Shown here: positions 6,745 through 13,493 of the stretch, piece after piece
Numbering within the stretch: the first letter of the stretch is position 1
Layout of the letters: each line of letters opens with the position of its first letter
Source of the DNA: JBBDNV01 sp040877415
Lineage (GTDB): Bacteria; Planctomycetota; Planctomycetia; Pirellulales; PALSA-1355
DNA length: 14,994 bases
NCBI GenBank assembly: GCA_040877415.1
Contig: JBBDNV010000146.1
Span: 1-14,994 of the forward strand
Direction: 5' to 3'
Translations under genes and position numbers: made by a program
The notes under the pieces: generated by a model
What the model was told of the DNA's origin: nothing
Databases searched by the model: none
The model's input: the letters and a program-made list of their open reading frames with translations, nothing else

Positions 6745-6848
6745 CAGAAACAAATCATTCGGCGCCAGATTCAGCGGTGCATGTTTGTGGCGAGAACTCC
6801 TGGCAAGGACCACTGAAGCCCCATTTGTCGGCTGGCGTTTCATCAAGT

Positions 6849-6889
6849 GCATTTTGAAAAACTGCCCTCAGTCAGCAACGACTGAGGGC
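6849..6889 (-). terminator. Rho-independent terminator for the antiporter transcript
   Basis: GCCCTCAGTC at 6864-6873 pairs perfectly with GACTGAGGGC at 6880-6889 around a 6-nt loop. Read on the minus strand, the stem is followed at once by AGTTTTTC, a U-rich tail, so it should stop transcripts coming from the antiporter gene at 7067-8512. On the plus strand no T-run follows, so it would be a poor terminator for the cyclase operon, although the hairpin could still protect that mRNA's 3' end. Confidence 0.75.
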
Positions 6890-7070
6890 GCTGCTCCATC
6901 CGTGGATTGGCCAGTTCACGACGCCGCTGCGCGGCGACGTCGAAGCGGACGTGCTGTCGGTGATCCGGCGGACGCTGGTCCACCTGGGCGGTCACACGGA
7001 GGAAACCGTCGCGCTTACGCGGCTTGAGCTGCGCGGCGCCTATCGCTTTCTGCAGGCGCCGGCCCCTTAG
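6858..7070 (+). pseudogene. Startless C-terminal gene fragment
   Basis: After a TGA at 6855-6857 the frame stays open for 70 codons to the TAG at 7068-7070. From about 6890 it reads like real protein (LLHPWIGQFTTPLRGDVEAD, then VLSVIRRTLVHLGG, then TRLELRGAYRFLQAPAP) with core-genome GC content, but there is no credible start codon or ribosome binding site. The last 4 nt overlap the stop of the antiporter on the other strand. The simplest reading is the C-terminal end of a chromosomal gene cut off when the lower-GC block to its left arrived. I do not recognise the family, and it could be chance coding potential in GC-rich DNA. Confidence 0.35.
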
Positions 7071-8512
7071 GGAAGACGGGCCGCATCGGCCGCCTTCTTG
7101 CCTGGCCGTTCGGCCCCAATCGCCGGTTTGGGAACGAGCGCGTAAAGGACGGGCGACGTGGCCACGGTGGTCACAAGCGCCATCAGCACCAACATGGCAA
7201 ACAGGGTCGGCGAAATGACGCCCAAGTCGAGGCCGACGTTGAGCACGATGAGCTCCATCAGTCCGCGCGTGTTCATCAGGATTCCGAGGCTGGCGGAGTC
7301 GCGCCAGGGAAGCCGCATGAGCCTGGCGGCGGCCAGCGTGCCCCCGAATTTGCCCAGCGTGGCCACGGCGATGATCGCCAGGCAAACAAACCACAGGTGC
7401 CACCCGCTGACCAGATCGAACCGCGTGCGCATGCCGCTTAAGGCGAAGAAGGCCGGCAACAGGAACGCGGCCACGAAATCGCGCAGTTTGTCCACGGTCT
7501 GGCGGGCAATCGGGCTGTCGTGTGGAATCACGGCCCCGAACAGAAAGGCGCCAAAGATCGCATGCACTCCGATGGCTTCCGTCGCCAGCGCGCTTGCCAG
7601 CGCGCCCACCAGAAGCGCCGCCAGGGCGCCCGGCGTCAGCACCGCCGGACTAAAGCGGCGGATCAAACGGTCCACGAGCGGGCGGACGACGGTAAACATC
7701 AGCACGATGTAGCACGCGGCGAGCACCGCCACGAAGACGGCCTCGTTCACCCTCTCCCGGGCCACACCCACCACGAGCGCCAACAGGCACCAGGCGCTCA
7801 CGTCGTCGATCGCCGCGCAGGCCAACGCCGTGACGCCCAGCGGAGCGTGCTGCATCTGTCGATCGGTCAGAATTCGTGCCAGCACCGGAAAGGCCGTGAT
7901 CGACAACGAGACGCAAAGAAACAAGGCAAACGTTGTGAACCGCACGTCGCTGGTGGAAAGCATCGGGTACAGCCACAGCGCCAGAATGGCTGCAAGCGAA
8001 AACGGAACGACGATGCTGGCGTGCGAAATGGCCAACGTCACGTGACCCTGCCGGCGCAGGAGCCCGGCGTTGAGTTCCAATCCCACGACGAACATGTACA
8101 GGATCACGCTGATTTGCGCCACGACCGAAAGCGCCGGCGCGACCGAATCGGGCAGCACAAAGCGGCCCACCTCGGGCGCCAGACGCCCCAGCACCGATGG
8201 GCCCAAACAGATGCCGGCAAGCACTTCGCCGATGACGGGCGGTTGGCCCAGCAAACCGAGCATCCAGCCTAGCGCGCGACCCAAAACGATCACCGACGCC
8301 AGGGCCAGCAAGAGGTGCAAAAGCGGCCGCGACGAGGCCTCGGGCGCGGCTTCCCGGCCCGCGGCTTGCGCGACGGCGGGAGGCGGCGCAAGAAGCGTCT
8401 CGCCATAGGAGCGAACCGCGAAGAATAGCGCGATGGCCGCCGCGATCATCAGGCCGTAGGCCGCCAGCACGGCCAGTGGGTTCTTGCGCCAGGAAGAATC
8501 GCTCGTCGACAT
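7067..8512 (-). CDS. CPA2-family cation/proton antiporter
   Basis: A 481-residue inner-membrane antiporter of the Na+/H+ exchanger (PF00999) type, exchanging Na+ or K+ for protons. One N-terminal membrane segment (about 14-34) and a Pro/Ala-rich linker (42-61) precede a core with about a dozen further hydrophobic segments. Core motifs include GQPPVIGEVLAGICLGPSVLG (89-109) and FVVGLELN (141-148). The ion-binding pair is D236-D237 within AAIDDVSAW, the double aspartate of the electrogenic CPA2 branch. Later motifs are HAIFGAFLFGAVIPH and NTRGLMELIVLNVG, both common in this family. I chose the ATG at 8510-8512 (MSTSDSSWRK): AAGG lies 5 nt upstream and a GGAGG a little further off. It is followed by a clear terminator and is divergent from the DCC-domain gene. 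There is no C-terminal TrkA or KefC-type regulatory domain. Confidence 0.93.
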   Translation of the reverse strand: MSTSDSSWRKNPLAVLAAYGLMIAAAIALFFAVRSYGETLLAPPPAVAQAAGREAAPEASSRPLLHLLLALASVIVLGRALGWMLGLLGQPPVIGEVLAGICLGPSVLGRLAPEVGRFVLPDSVAPALSVVAQISVILYMFVVGLELNAGLLRRQGHVTLAISHASIVVPFSLAAILALWLYPMLSTSDVRFTTFALFLCVSLSITAFPVLARILTDRQMQHAPLGVTALACAAIDDVSAWCLLALVVGVARERVNEAVFVAVLAACYIVLMFTVVRPLVDRLIRRFSPAVLTPGALAALLVGALASALATEAIGVHAIFGAFLFGAVIPHDSPIARQTVDKLRDFVAAFLLPAFFALSGMRTRFDLVSGWHLWFVCLAIIAVATLGKFGGTLAAARLMRLPWRDSASLGILMNTRGLMELIVLNVGLDLGVISPTLFAMLVLMALVTTVATSPVLYALVPKPAIGAERPGKKAADAARLP

Positions 8513-8603
8513 GCCAACCTTTTTAACCTCCGCGCCGGGGAGACCAGGTCCTATGATAGCTGCCCCCATGGCAGACAGTCAGGGCTTTCTGGAAGGAGGT
8601 AAG

Positions 8604-8693
8604 ATGAACGCTGGCAGGAGGTTTCGCTGTGCGTGTTGGCCCGGGGATTTTTCTACGGTTGGATCGACGGCGAACTTTGTGGCTCGCGCTTGA
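8604..8693 (+). CDS. Possible 29-codon leader ORF with a strong ribosome binding site
   Basis: A consensus Shine-Dalgarno (AGGAGGT within 8594-8600) lies 3 nt before an ATG that opens a 29-codon frame, MNAGRRFRCACWPGDFSTVG and nine more residues. This ribosome binding site is better than most of those before the large genes here. A second AGGAGG at 8616-8621 sits 7 nt before a GTG at 8629 in another frame. The peptide has no recognisable features. It may be a leader peptide, a gene remnant or chance. Confidence 0.3.
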   Translation: MNAGRRFRCACWPGDFSTVGSTANFVARA

Positions 8694-8789
8694 CGAACTT
8701 TCTGCATAATGACCGTCGATTCAAGAGGCGCGCCCTTGCGCCGCCGCGAGGATTGCAAAGGTGGCAACCGATGTCCACGGACCTCATGA
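8629..8789 (+). other. Chain of short overlapping frames leading into the DCC gene
   Basis: A GTG at 8629, 7 nt after an AGGAGG, opens a 26-codon frame (MRVGPGIFLRLDRRRTLWLA and six more residues) that ends TAA at 8707-8709. That stop overlaps an ATG at 8709 (TAATG) opening another 26-codon frame, whose TGA at 8787-8789 overlaps the ATG at 8786, an internal start of the DCC-domain gene (ATGA). Such overlaps are classic for coupled translation, but frames this short arise easily in GC-rich DNA. Confidence 0.25.
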
Positions 8790-9646
8790 CGTCTGAAAAA
8801 CTGCTGGCCTATGACGGCGATTGCCCGATGTGCCTGGCCACGATCGCACTCTTGTTGCGCCTCCGGCTGATCCGACCCGAGCAAACGCGCAGCAATCACG
8901 AGCTCGACCGGGCGGATCTCCTAGCGGCCCAGCAGGCCGGCCTGCGCAATCAACTCGTCGTGCTCGACCTGCAAAGCCGCGAAGCCCGCGTCGGCAGCGA
9001 CGCACTGCTGTGGATCATCGGCGACAACACGGGCGGCCATTTTCTGGTGCGGCTGTTGGGCTGGCCCGGTTTTCGACACCTGCTGCGCTACGGCTACGAG
9101 ACGATCTCCTACAATCGCCGGGTGATCAGCCCGCCAAGGCATCAGGTCGTCTGCGATTGCGAGCCGGAAGTAACCGTCGAGCGGCGGTTGACGCTGATCA
9201 TGCCCTTGGCATTGGCGTCGATCGCGCTGGCGGCCGGTTTTGGGGCGGCCGTGTTCGTCGGCTGGGGATTGGGCGACGCGATCACGGGCGCGATTTTCAT
9301 CCAAATTGCCGCCGGTTCGGGCTGGGTCGCGATGATCGCCGCCGGGCTTGTTTTGCTCCGCGGGATGCAGCGCATCGACTATGTCGCGCACCTGGTCGTC
9401 ACGATGTTCACAGGCGCGCTTGCGTTGGTGCCCGCGGCCGTTTTGACGCTCCTGTTGCCGCGCCCCGTGTCCATCGCGATCGCTTCGTTATCGGTCCTGG
9501 CCGCCTTCGCCTTGATGTTCGCGATGCAAAGGCGCCGCGTGGCCGCCATCAGCCTTCGATCCGTCTGGCTGTGGGCCTGGGCCGTCGTCGTGGTGGTGAC
9601 GCTGACGAGCTCGATTGTCAGTCATTTTCGCGAGCAAATCTTCTAA
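8771..9646 (+). CDS. DCC-family thiol oxidoreductase-like domain fused to a membrane domain
   Basis: A 291-residue two-part protein. Residues 11-21 read LLAYDGDCPMC, the DCC (DUF393) motif with a thioredoxin-like CxxC (C18, C21). The domain runs to about residue 135, with LVVLDLQSREARVGSDALL and a FLVRLLGWPGFRHLLRYGYE segment that fits the family's C-terminal helices. From about 140 there are five or six hydrophobic segments, so the C-terminal half sits in the membrane with the DCC domain probably cytosolic. Most DUF393 proteins are about 110-140 residues and stand alone, so the membrane extension is notable. The ATG at 8771 has AAAGGTGG ending 6 nt upstream and was preferred over the ATG at 8786. 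The gene converges with the ABC permease gene, leaving 32 bp. The redox substrate is unknown. Confidence 0.8.
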   Translation: MSTDLMTSEKLLAYDGDCPMCLATIALLLRLRLIRPEQTRSNHELDRADLLAAQQAGLRNQLVVLDLQSREARVGSDALLWIIGDNTGGHFLVRLLGWPGFRHLLRYGYETISYNRRVISPPRHQVVCDCEPEVTVERRLTLIMPLALASIALAAGFGAAVFVGWGLGDAITGAIFIQIAAGSGWVAMIAAGLVLLRGMQRIDYVAHLVVTMFTGALALVPAAVLTLLLPRPVSIAIASLSVLAAFALMFAMQRRRVAAISLRSVWLWAWAVVVVVTLTSSIVSHFREQIF

Positions 9647-9649
9647 ATA

Positions 9650-9664
9650 AAACGCGAAATCGCG
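9650..9664 (-). terminator. Weak hairpin between convergent genes
   Basis: CGCG at 9653-9656 and CGCG at 9661-9664 pair around AAAT. Read on the minus strand the hairpin is followed by TTTTATTTAG, the layout of a weak Rho-independent terminator for the ABC permease transcript. The stem is only 4-5 bp, so efficiency would be low, and the pairing may be fortuitous. Confidence 0.3.
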
Positions 9665-9678
9665 GCCGACCGAGTTCG

Positions 9679-11016
9679 TCACGTCTGCGTGTCGAGGCGC
9701 AGGAAGCACCAGGCGAGGATGATGAAGCCGATGCCGAAGGAGATCAAAACGGCGCAGGCCTGGAGCACGATCGCCACGTTCACGGCGCCGGTATTGGCCA
9801 GCAGTTGCTTGTAGGCGATCAGGGCCCAGGCGTGGGGCGTGATCAGGCTGATTTGCTGCATGCTCTCGGGCATCAGCTCGCGGTCGCCCATCAGGCAGCC
9901 GCTGATTCCGGCCAGCACCAGCACCAGCAGCGTGCCGTAGATGGCCACCTGCGCTTCGCTGCGCGCGACCGAGGCGACCAAAAGCGCCATGCCCATCGCC
10001 GACAACGAGGTGGCAAACACGACCAATAGCAGCCACCAGGGGTCGGGCCCCCAGCTCATGTTGAAGATGAGCTTGCCGGCGCCGAGCAGGAACAGTCCCT
10101 GAGCCAGCGACAAGGCCAGGCAAGGGAGCAGCTTTCCCAGCAGAATCTGGCTGCGCGAAAGGGGCGCGGCCCGCAAGCGCTTGAGCGTTCCCTGTCGGCG
10201 CTCGGCCACGAACAGCCAGCCGACCGTCAGCACGAGAAAAAAAGAAAACATCACGGTGTAGGACGGGACGAGCGTTTGATAGCGCTGCGCGCCGCGGCCC
10301 AACAGTCCCGTGCCCGAGGAGCGATAGACGGCGATTTCGGCGCCCTGGTCTCCTCGTTCCTCGGCGCGCGTCAAGGCGGCCCAGGTCTTGCCCATCAGGT
10401 TGTAGTTGGGAAACATGGCCTGCAGGCCGGTTTTCACGAGCGGGCCCATCTGGGCGCCGATCCTTTCGAAAGCGCGGCCGATCATCCAGGGCAACACGAC
10501 GCGCAGCATCGTGACCTGGCCGACTTGCTCGATGATCGAGGCGGCCGTCAATTGCGTCGGATCGATCAGAAAGCGCGCGTCGAGAGCCTGGATATCCACT
10601 CCGTCGCGAAACAGCGGATTCACGCCGCCGGGCAAGAACGAGCTGTTCGTGACGCGCTTGCTGAATTGGGGACCAAACACGAGCACCGCCGCCCGCTTGC
10701 CATCATGAACCAGTTGCTCGGCCTCCGCCAATGACGGGACGATCTCGACGCGGATTCCGGCCGTTTGGGCCAGGTCGCGCTCGACGATCTTTGACCAGCG
10801 CAGCGGAGTTTCGCTCTCCTGGGGATCCTGGTACGGGACGTCCAAATCGACGACCGAAATCCGCAGCCGGTCGTCCGGTTTCTGGCCAAATCGTTCGCCC
10901 AGCGAAATGCCCAGCACCAGGATAAAGATCAGCGGCATGGCCAACAGCACCACCATGGCCCGCGGGTCGCGCAACAACAGCCGCAGATCCTTGCGGGCCA
11001 GAATCCACACCAACAT
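9679..11016 (-). CDS. ABC-2 type exporter permease
   Basis: A 445-residue permease of the NatB/YhaP-like ABC-2 class (PF12698 pattern). One membrane helix near the N-terminus (about 22-38, VVLLAMPLIFILVLGIS) is followed by a large extracytoplasmic domain of about 200 residues, and then by five or six membrane helices in the C-terminal half (such as YTVMFSFFLVLTVGWLFVAE). The cytosolic coupling segment RRQGTLKRLRAAPLSRSQIL, between the first two of these, is the usual mark of ABC-2 permeases. The start has a GGGAG site 7 nt upstream. It lies 64 bp downstream of its ATPase on the same strand, so they form an operon, and one gene of each is enough for a homodimeric exporter. The cargo (lipid, drug, peptide or sodium) is not visible from sequence. 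Confidence 0.9.
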   Translation of the reverse strand: MLVWILARKDLRLLLRDPRAMVVLLAMPLIFILVLGISLGERFGQKPDDRLRISVVDLDVPYQDPQESETPLRWSKIVERDLAQTAGIRVEIVPSLAEAEQLVHDGKRAAVLVFGPQFSKRVTNSSFLPGGVNPLFRDGVDIQALDARFLIDPTQLTAASIIEQVGQVTMLRVVLPWMIGRAFERIGAQMGPLVKTGLQAMFPNYNLMGKTWAALTRAEERGDQGAEIAVYRSSGTGLLGRGAQRYQTLVPSYTVMFSFFLVLTVGWLFVAERRQGTLKRLRAAPLSRSQILLGKLLPCLALSLAQGLFLLGAGKLIFNMSWGPDPWWLLLVVFATSLSAMGMALLVASVARSEAQVAIYGTLLVLVLAGISGCLMGDRELMPESMQQISLITPHAWALIAYKQLLANTGAVNVAIVLQACAVLISFGIGFIILAWCFLRLDTQT

Positions 11017-11047
11017 GGCAGGCTCCCTTCATGGGACGAAGGCAAAT

Positions 11048-11070
11048 GCCCGGCCCGATGGGCCCGGGGC
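11048..11070. repeat. GC-rich intercistronic hairpin in the ABC operon
   Basis: In the 64-bp gap between the ATPase and permease genes, GCCCGGCCC can fold on the following GGGCCCGGGGC around a GAT loop, giving about nine G-C pairs with two single-base bulges. On the minus (coding) strand no U-run follows, so it is not a terminator. It could protect the ATPase part of the mRNA or slow the polymerase. GC-rich DNA produces such folds by chance. Confidence 0.35.
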
Positions 11071-11080
11071 TAAACCTTTG

Positions 11081-12016
11081 TCAATCTCGCAGCGCGTGAC
11101 CGGTGAGGTGCAGGAACACGCGTTCCAGGTTCGGTTCGATGGTCTCCAGGCTCACCAGCTCGATGTGCAGCTCGTTGAGCACGGCAATCAGCCGCATCAG
11201 GGCGCTCTTGACGTCGCGGCACTCCAGCTCCATAGCCTCGCCGGCCTGTCCGTTGAGATGCGCGCCGGGTATCTGCCTCACCCGCTCTTCCAGGGCCGGC
11301 GTCGCCTGCGGCACGCGAAAGCGAATCAGGCCGTCGATCTTTTGGAGCATCGCGTTCAAATCGTCGCAGGCAATCAGCCGTCCGCGATCGATAATGCCCA
11401 CGCGCGAGCAAAGCGCTTGCACTTCCTCGATGTGGTGACTCGTGTAGACGATTCCCACGCCCGCGGCGGCCAGCCGGCGGACCTCTTCGAAAATGTGGTT
11501 GCGCGACTGGGGATCGACGCCGGTGGTGGGTTCGTCGAGCAGCAGCAACCTGGGTTCGTGAGTCAAGGCGGCCCCGAGGTTGAGCCGGCGCTTCATGCCG
11601 CCGGAGAATTTGTCCACCCGCTCACCGGCCCGGTCCGACAGCCCGACCGCGGCCAGCACGTGCTCGACGCGATCCGTGAGCCGCGGGCCCGACAGCCCGT
11701 ACAAACTGCCGAAAAAAGTGAGATTCTCCCGGGCGTTCAATTCACCGTACACCGCCAGCTCCTGCGGCACGATTCCGATCAGGTGGCGCAGCCGCCGTTC
11801 GCGCGTCGAGACCCTTCGCCCGAGAATGAAGGCTTCGCCGGCGGTGGGTTCGAGCAAACACGAGACGATGGACAAGAGCGTGGTTTTGCCGGCACCGTTG
11901 GGGCCCAGCAAACCGAACAGTTCGCCGGAGTGAACGTCGAAGCTCACGCCGTCAAGCGCCGTGGTCGGGCCATAGCGCTTGTGTAAATCGACAATTCTAA
12001 GGAGGGGGTCGGCCAT
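11081..12016 (-). CDS. ABC exporter ATP-binding subunit
   Basis: A 311-residue ABC ATPase that would power the permease encoded just downstream. All motifs are intact: Walker A GPNGAGKT (38-45), Q-loop Q85 in GIVPQEL, signature FSGGMKRR (137-144), Walker B LLLLDEP (157-163) with catalytic E162, D-loop D168 in TGVDP, and switch H194 in YTSHH. The LLDEPTTGVDPQSRNHIF segment and the roughly 90-residue tail after 220 are typical of ATPases that pair with ABC-2 permeases (NatA/CcmA/DrrA-like). The tail ends in LVSLETIEPNLERVFLHLTG, the usual C-terminal motif of that group. The start MADPLLRIVDLHKRYG places the ABC core at the normal distance. It is the first gene of a two-gene operon and reads away from the Tad genes. 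Confidence 0.95.
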   Translation of the reverse strand: MADPLLRIVDLHKRYGPTTALDGVSFDVHSGELFGLLGPNGAGKTTLLSIVSCLLEPTAGEAFILGRRVSTRERRLRHLIGIVPQELAVYGELNARENLTFFGSLYGLSGPRLTDRVEHVLAAVGLSDRAGERVDKFSGGMKRRLNLGAALTHEPRLLLLDEPTTGVDPQSRNHIFEEVRRLAAAGVGIVYTSHHIEEVQALCSRVGIIDRGRLIACDDLNAMLQKIDGLIRFRVPQATPALEERVRQIPGAHLNGQAGEAMELECRDVKSALMRLIAVLNELHIELVSLETIEPNLERVFLHLTGHALRD

Positions 12017-12275
12017 CCATCGATCCGTTTGCGCGGCGCGGCGACGTCGCAGAGTCGGAACGGCAGGGGGTGTTTAACTTTGCCCGCCAAAGTCCGCCCG
12101 CGAGATAAACCGTACCGGCGCGCTTACCTTAACGCCGCACGGTGGGTTGCACAAGCGCCGCAGATGGCCGGCCGCCGGGCTCGCACGGTGGCGTGCTCCT
12201 TCGCCGCGCAGAGCGTCCATCCGCGGGCCGCCGCGCCGGCGTACCCGACAAACTCGCTAGAGGCAGTTCCGGGGC

Positions 12276-12295
12276 ATGTTGCATTAAAACAACAT
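12276..12295. repeat. Inverted repeat ATGTTG-N8-CAACAT
   Basis: Two perfect 6-bp arms, ATGTTG at 12276-12281 and CAACAT at 12290-12295, flank the AT-rich spacer CATTAAAA. It stands out from the GC-rich surroundings about 130 bp upstream of the first TadE gene, so an operator is possible. The following TTTT would also fit a very weak plus-strand terminator, but no gene ends nearby. Confidence 0.35.
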
Positions 12296-12333
12296 TTTCG
12301 GGAAAAGGCGCGATTCGCCCCCTTGGGCTGGCT

Positions 12334-12364
12334 TTGTCGAGTCCGTTTTGAGCTAGGCTATAAG
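12334..12364 (+). promoter_or_regulatory. Possible promoter of the Tad genes
   Basis: TTGTCG at 12334-12339 and TATAAG at 12359-12364 resemble sigma-70 boxes with a 19-nt spacer, which is long. The -10 lies about 60 bp before the first TadE start, a sensible leader length. Only the -10 match is good. Confidence 0.3.
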
Positions 12365-12424
12365 TGCCACGCCGTGTAGGCGCGGCATCGTCACGTCAGC
12401 TTTTCATTTCGGCGAGTCGGCACC

Positions 12425-12931
12425 ATGATGCGCTCAACTACCAGGCCAGAAATCCGCCGCGGGTCGGTGGCCGTCGAGGCCGCCGTCGTGCTGCCCATCC
12501 TCCTGATCATGATGCTGGGCATCTGGGAGGTGGGACGGATCATCCAAGTTCAGCAAATCCTGGTCAACAGTGCGCGCGAAGGCGCGCGGATGGCTGCCGG
12601 CGGCTACGTCAACGGCACGCCGGTCACTGAAACCATGGTCGAGCAGGCCGTGCGCGATTACCTGCAAGCGGCCGGGCTGCCTACCCCGGCCGTCACCGGG
12701 GCGGACATCGAGCTTATTTGCCTGGTCTCGCCCGGCTGGACCGACCCCTCGGACGCACTTCCGCTGGACAAGTTCCAGGTGAAGGTAACGATACCCGCCG
12801 GAGCGCCGTTCGAAAGTTTGCGCTGGTCGTTCGTCACAAAAATCACGTCCAAGTCGGACATGCAGGCCGTCGTCGATTGGGTTTCGTTAAACAACGAGGC
12901 AATCGTCGTCGACACGCAACTGCCACTCTAA
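12425..12931 (+). CDS. TadE-like pilus assembly protein (first of two)
   Basis: A 168-residue TadE-type minor pseudopilin. An Arg-rich cytosolic lead (residues 1-12) is followed by GSVAVEAAVVLPILLIMMLG, where G13 with Glu at +5 (E18) is a prepilin-peptidase type cleavage context, and a single membrane helix to about residue 33. WEVGRIIQVQQILVNSAREG (34-53) is the conserved TadE helix with its NSAREGAR motif. The rest is an extracytoplasmic domain. Tad systems build tight-adherence (Flp) pili or related envelope structures. There are two adjacent ATG codons (12425 and 12428) and no clear ribosome binding site, so the start could be either. It is the first of three same-strand genes, with 27 bp before the next ATG. 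Confidence 0.87.
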   Translation: MMRSTTRPEIRRGSVAVEAAVVLPILLIMMLGIWEVGRIIQVQQILVNSAREGARMAAGGYVNGTPVTETMVEQAVRDYLQAAGLPTPAVTGADIELICLVSPGWTDPSDALPLDKFQVKVTIPAGAPFESLRWSFVTKITSKSDMQAVVDWVSLNNEAIVVDTQLPL

Positions 12932-12958
12932 GTGCTACAAACGCGAGGTGTTCTCCCG

Positions 12959-13441
12959 ATGAAGGCATTTCCCATTTCGAACCTTCGGACCCGTCCCGAG
13001 CGCCGACGCGGCGCCGCGGTCGTTGAGGCTGCGGTGGTGCTGCCGGTCGTGATCCTGTTCTTGTTGGGAATTCTCGAATACGGTCGGTACGTGATGACGC
13101 TTCAAGTCCTGACCAACGCCGCTCGCGAGGGTAGCCGCTACGCGCTTTCGCACACCGAGCCGGTGACCATCCAGGGAGTCACGTATGGCAACGCGACCTC
13201 GGACGTGACCAACGTGGTCAGCCAGTTTTCGGCGGGCCAGCAACTCACGGGCCAGACGATCCAGGTGTATGCCTCGGATGCGTTCGGAAACAGCCAGGGG
13301 CCGTGGACCGATGCGGCGGCCGGCGAGTCGATCTGCGTGCGAATCGCGGGAAACTACAACTTTGTCGTGCCGCAAATGCTGTCTCTTCCATCGTCGATTC
13401 CAATCGTGGCGCAGGCGGTCACGCGCAGCGAAGGCAACTAG
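12959..13441 (+). CDS. TadE-like pilus assembly protein (second of two)
   Basis: A 160-residue paralogue of the preceding protein. The Arg-rich start (residues 10-17) leads to GAAVVEAAVVLPVVILFLLG, with G18 and E23 at +5 as a possible pseudopilin processing site, then LEYGRYVMTLQVLTNAAREG with the TadE NAAREGSRYA motif. The outer domain contains two short conserved-looking segments but no Cys. The ATG at 12959 has GAGGTG ending 8 nt upstream; the frame is open 9 codons earlier only through a GTG without a suitable site. Shared N-terminal pattern and similar size indicate an old duplication of TadE. The stop is 52 bp before the TadG-like gene, with which it is probably cotranscribed. Confidence 0.88.
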   Translation: MKAFPISNLRTRPERRRGAAVVEAAVVLPVVILFLLGILEYGRYVMTLQVLTNAAREGSRYALSHTEPVTIQGVTYGNATSDVTNVVSQFSAGQQLTGQTIQVYASDAFGNSQGPWTDAAAGESICVRIAGNYNFVVPQMLSLPSSIPIVAQAVTRSEGN

Positions 13442-13493
13442 GCCGAGGCCCTTTCCGCTCGGCGCGAAAAACGTCAATTAACGAGGCATGATC

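Larger units (their letters stand above)
12017..12424. other. Intergenic region between the ABC operon and Tad genes
   Basis: Divergent intergenic DNA of 408 bp. A plus-strand frame is open through much of it, but its translation is Arg/Ala-rich without any pattern, so I do not call a gene. It holds the 6-bp inverted repeat at 12276-12295 and a possible promoter at 12334-12364, both listed separately. Promoters for the minus-strand ABC operon should lie in the left part, but I saw no clear boxes. Confidence 0.5.

Noticed and set aside
6864..6889. The hairpin as a terminator of the plus-strand cyclase operon
   Set aside because: No T-run follows on the plus strand; the U-rich tail appears only when read on the minus strand.
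8821..10029. Open plus-strand frame of 402 codons crossing the DCC gene and the permease
   Set aside because: It spans two well-supported genes on opposite strands, and its product is Arg-rich and featureless.
12029..12379. Plus-strand frame of 116 codons upstream of the Tad genes
   Set aside because: Arg/Ala-rich composition without periodicity, no ribosome binding site, and overlap with the inverted repeat and promoter-like boxes.
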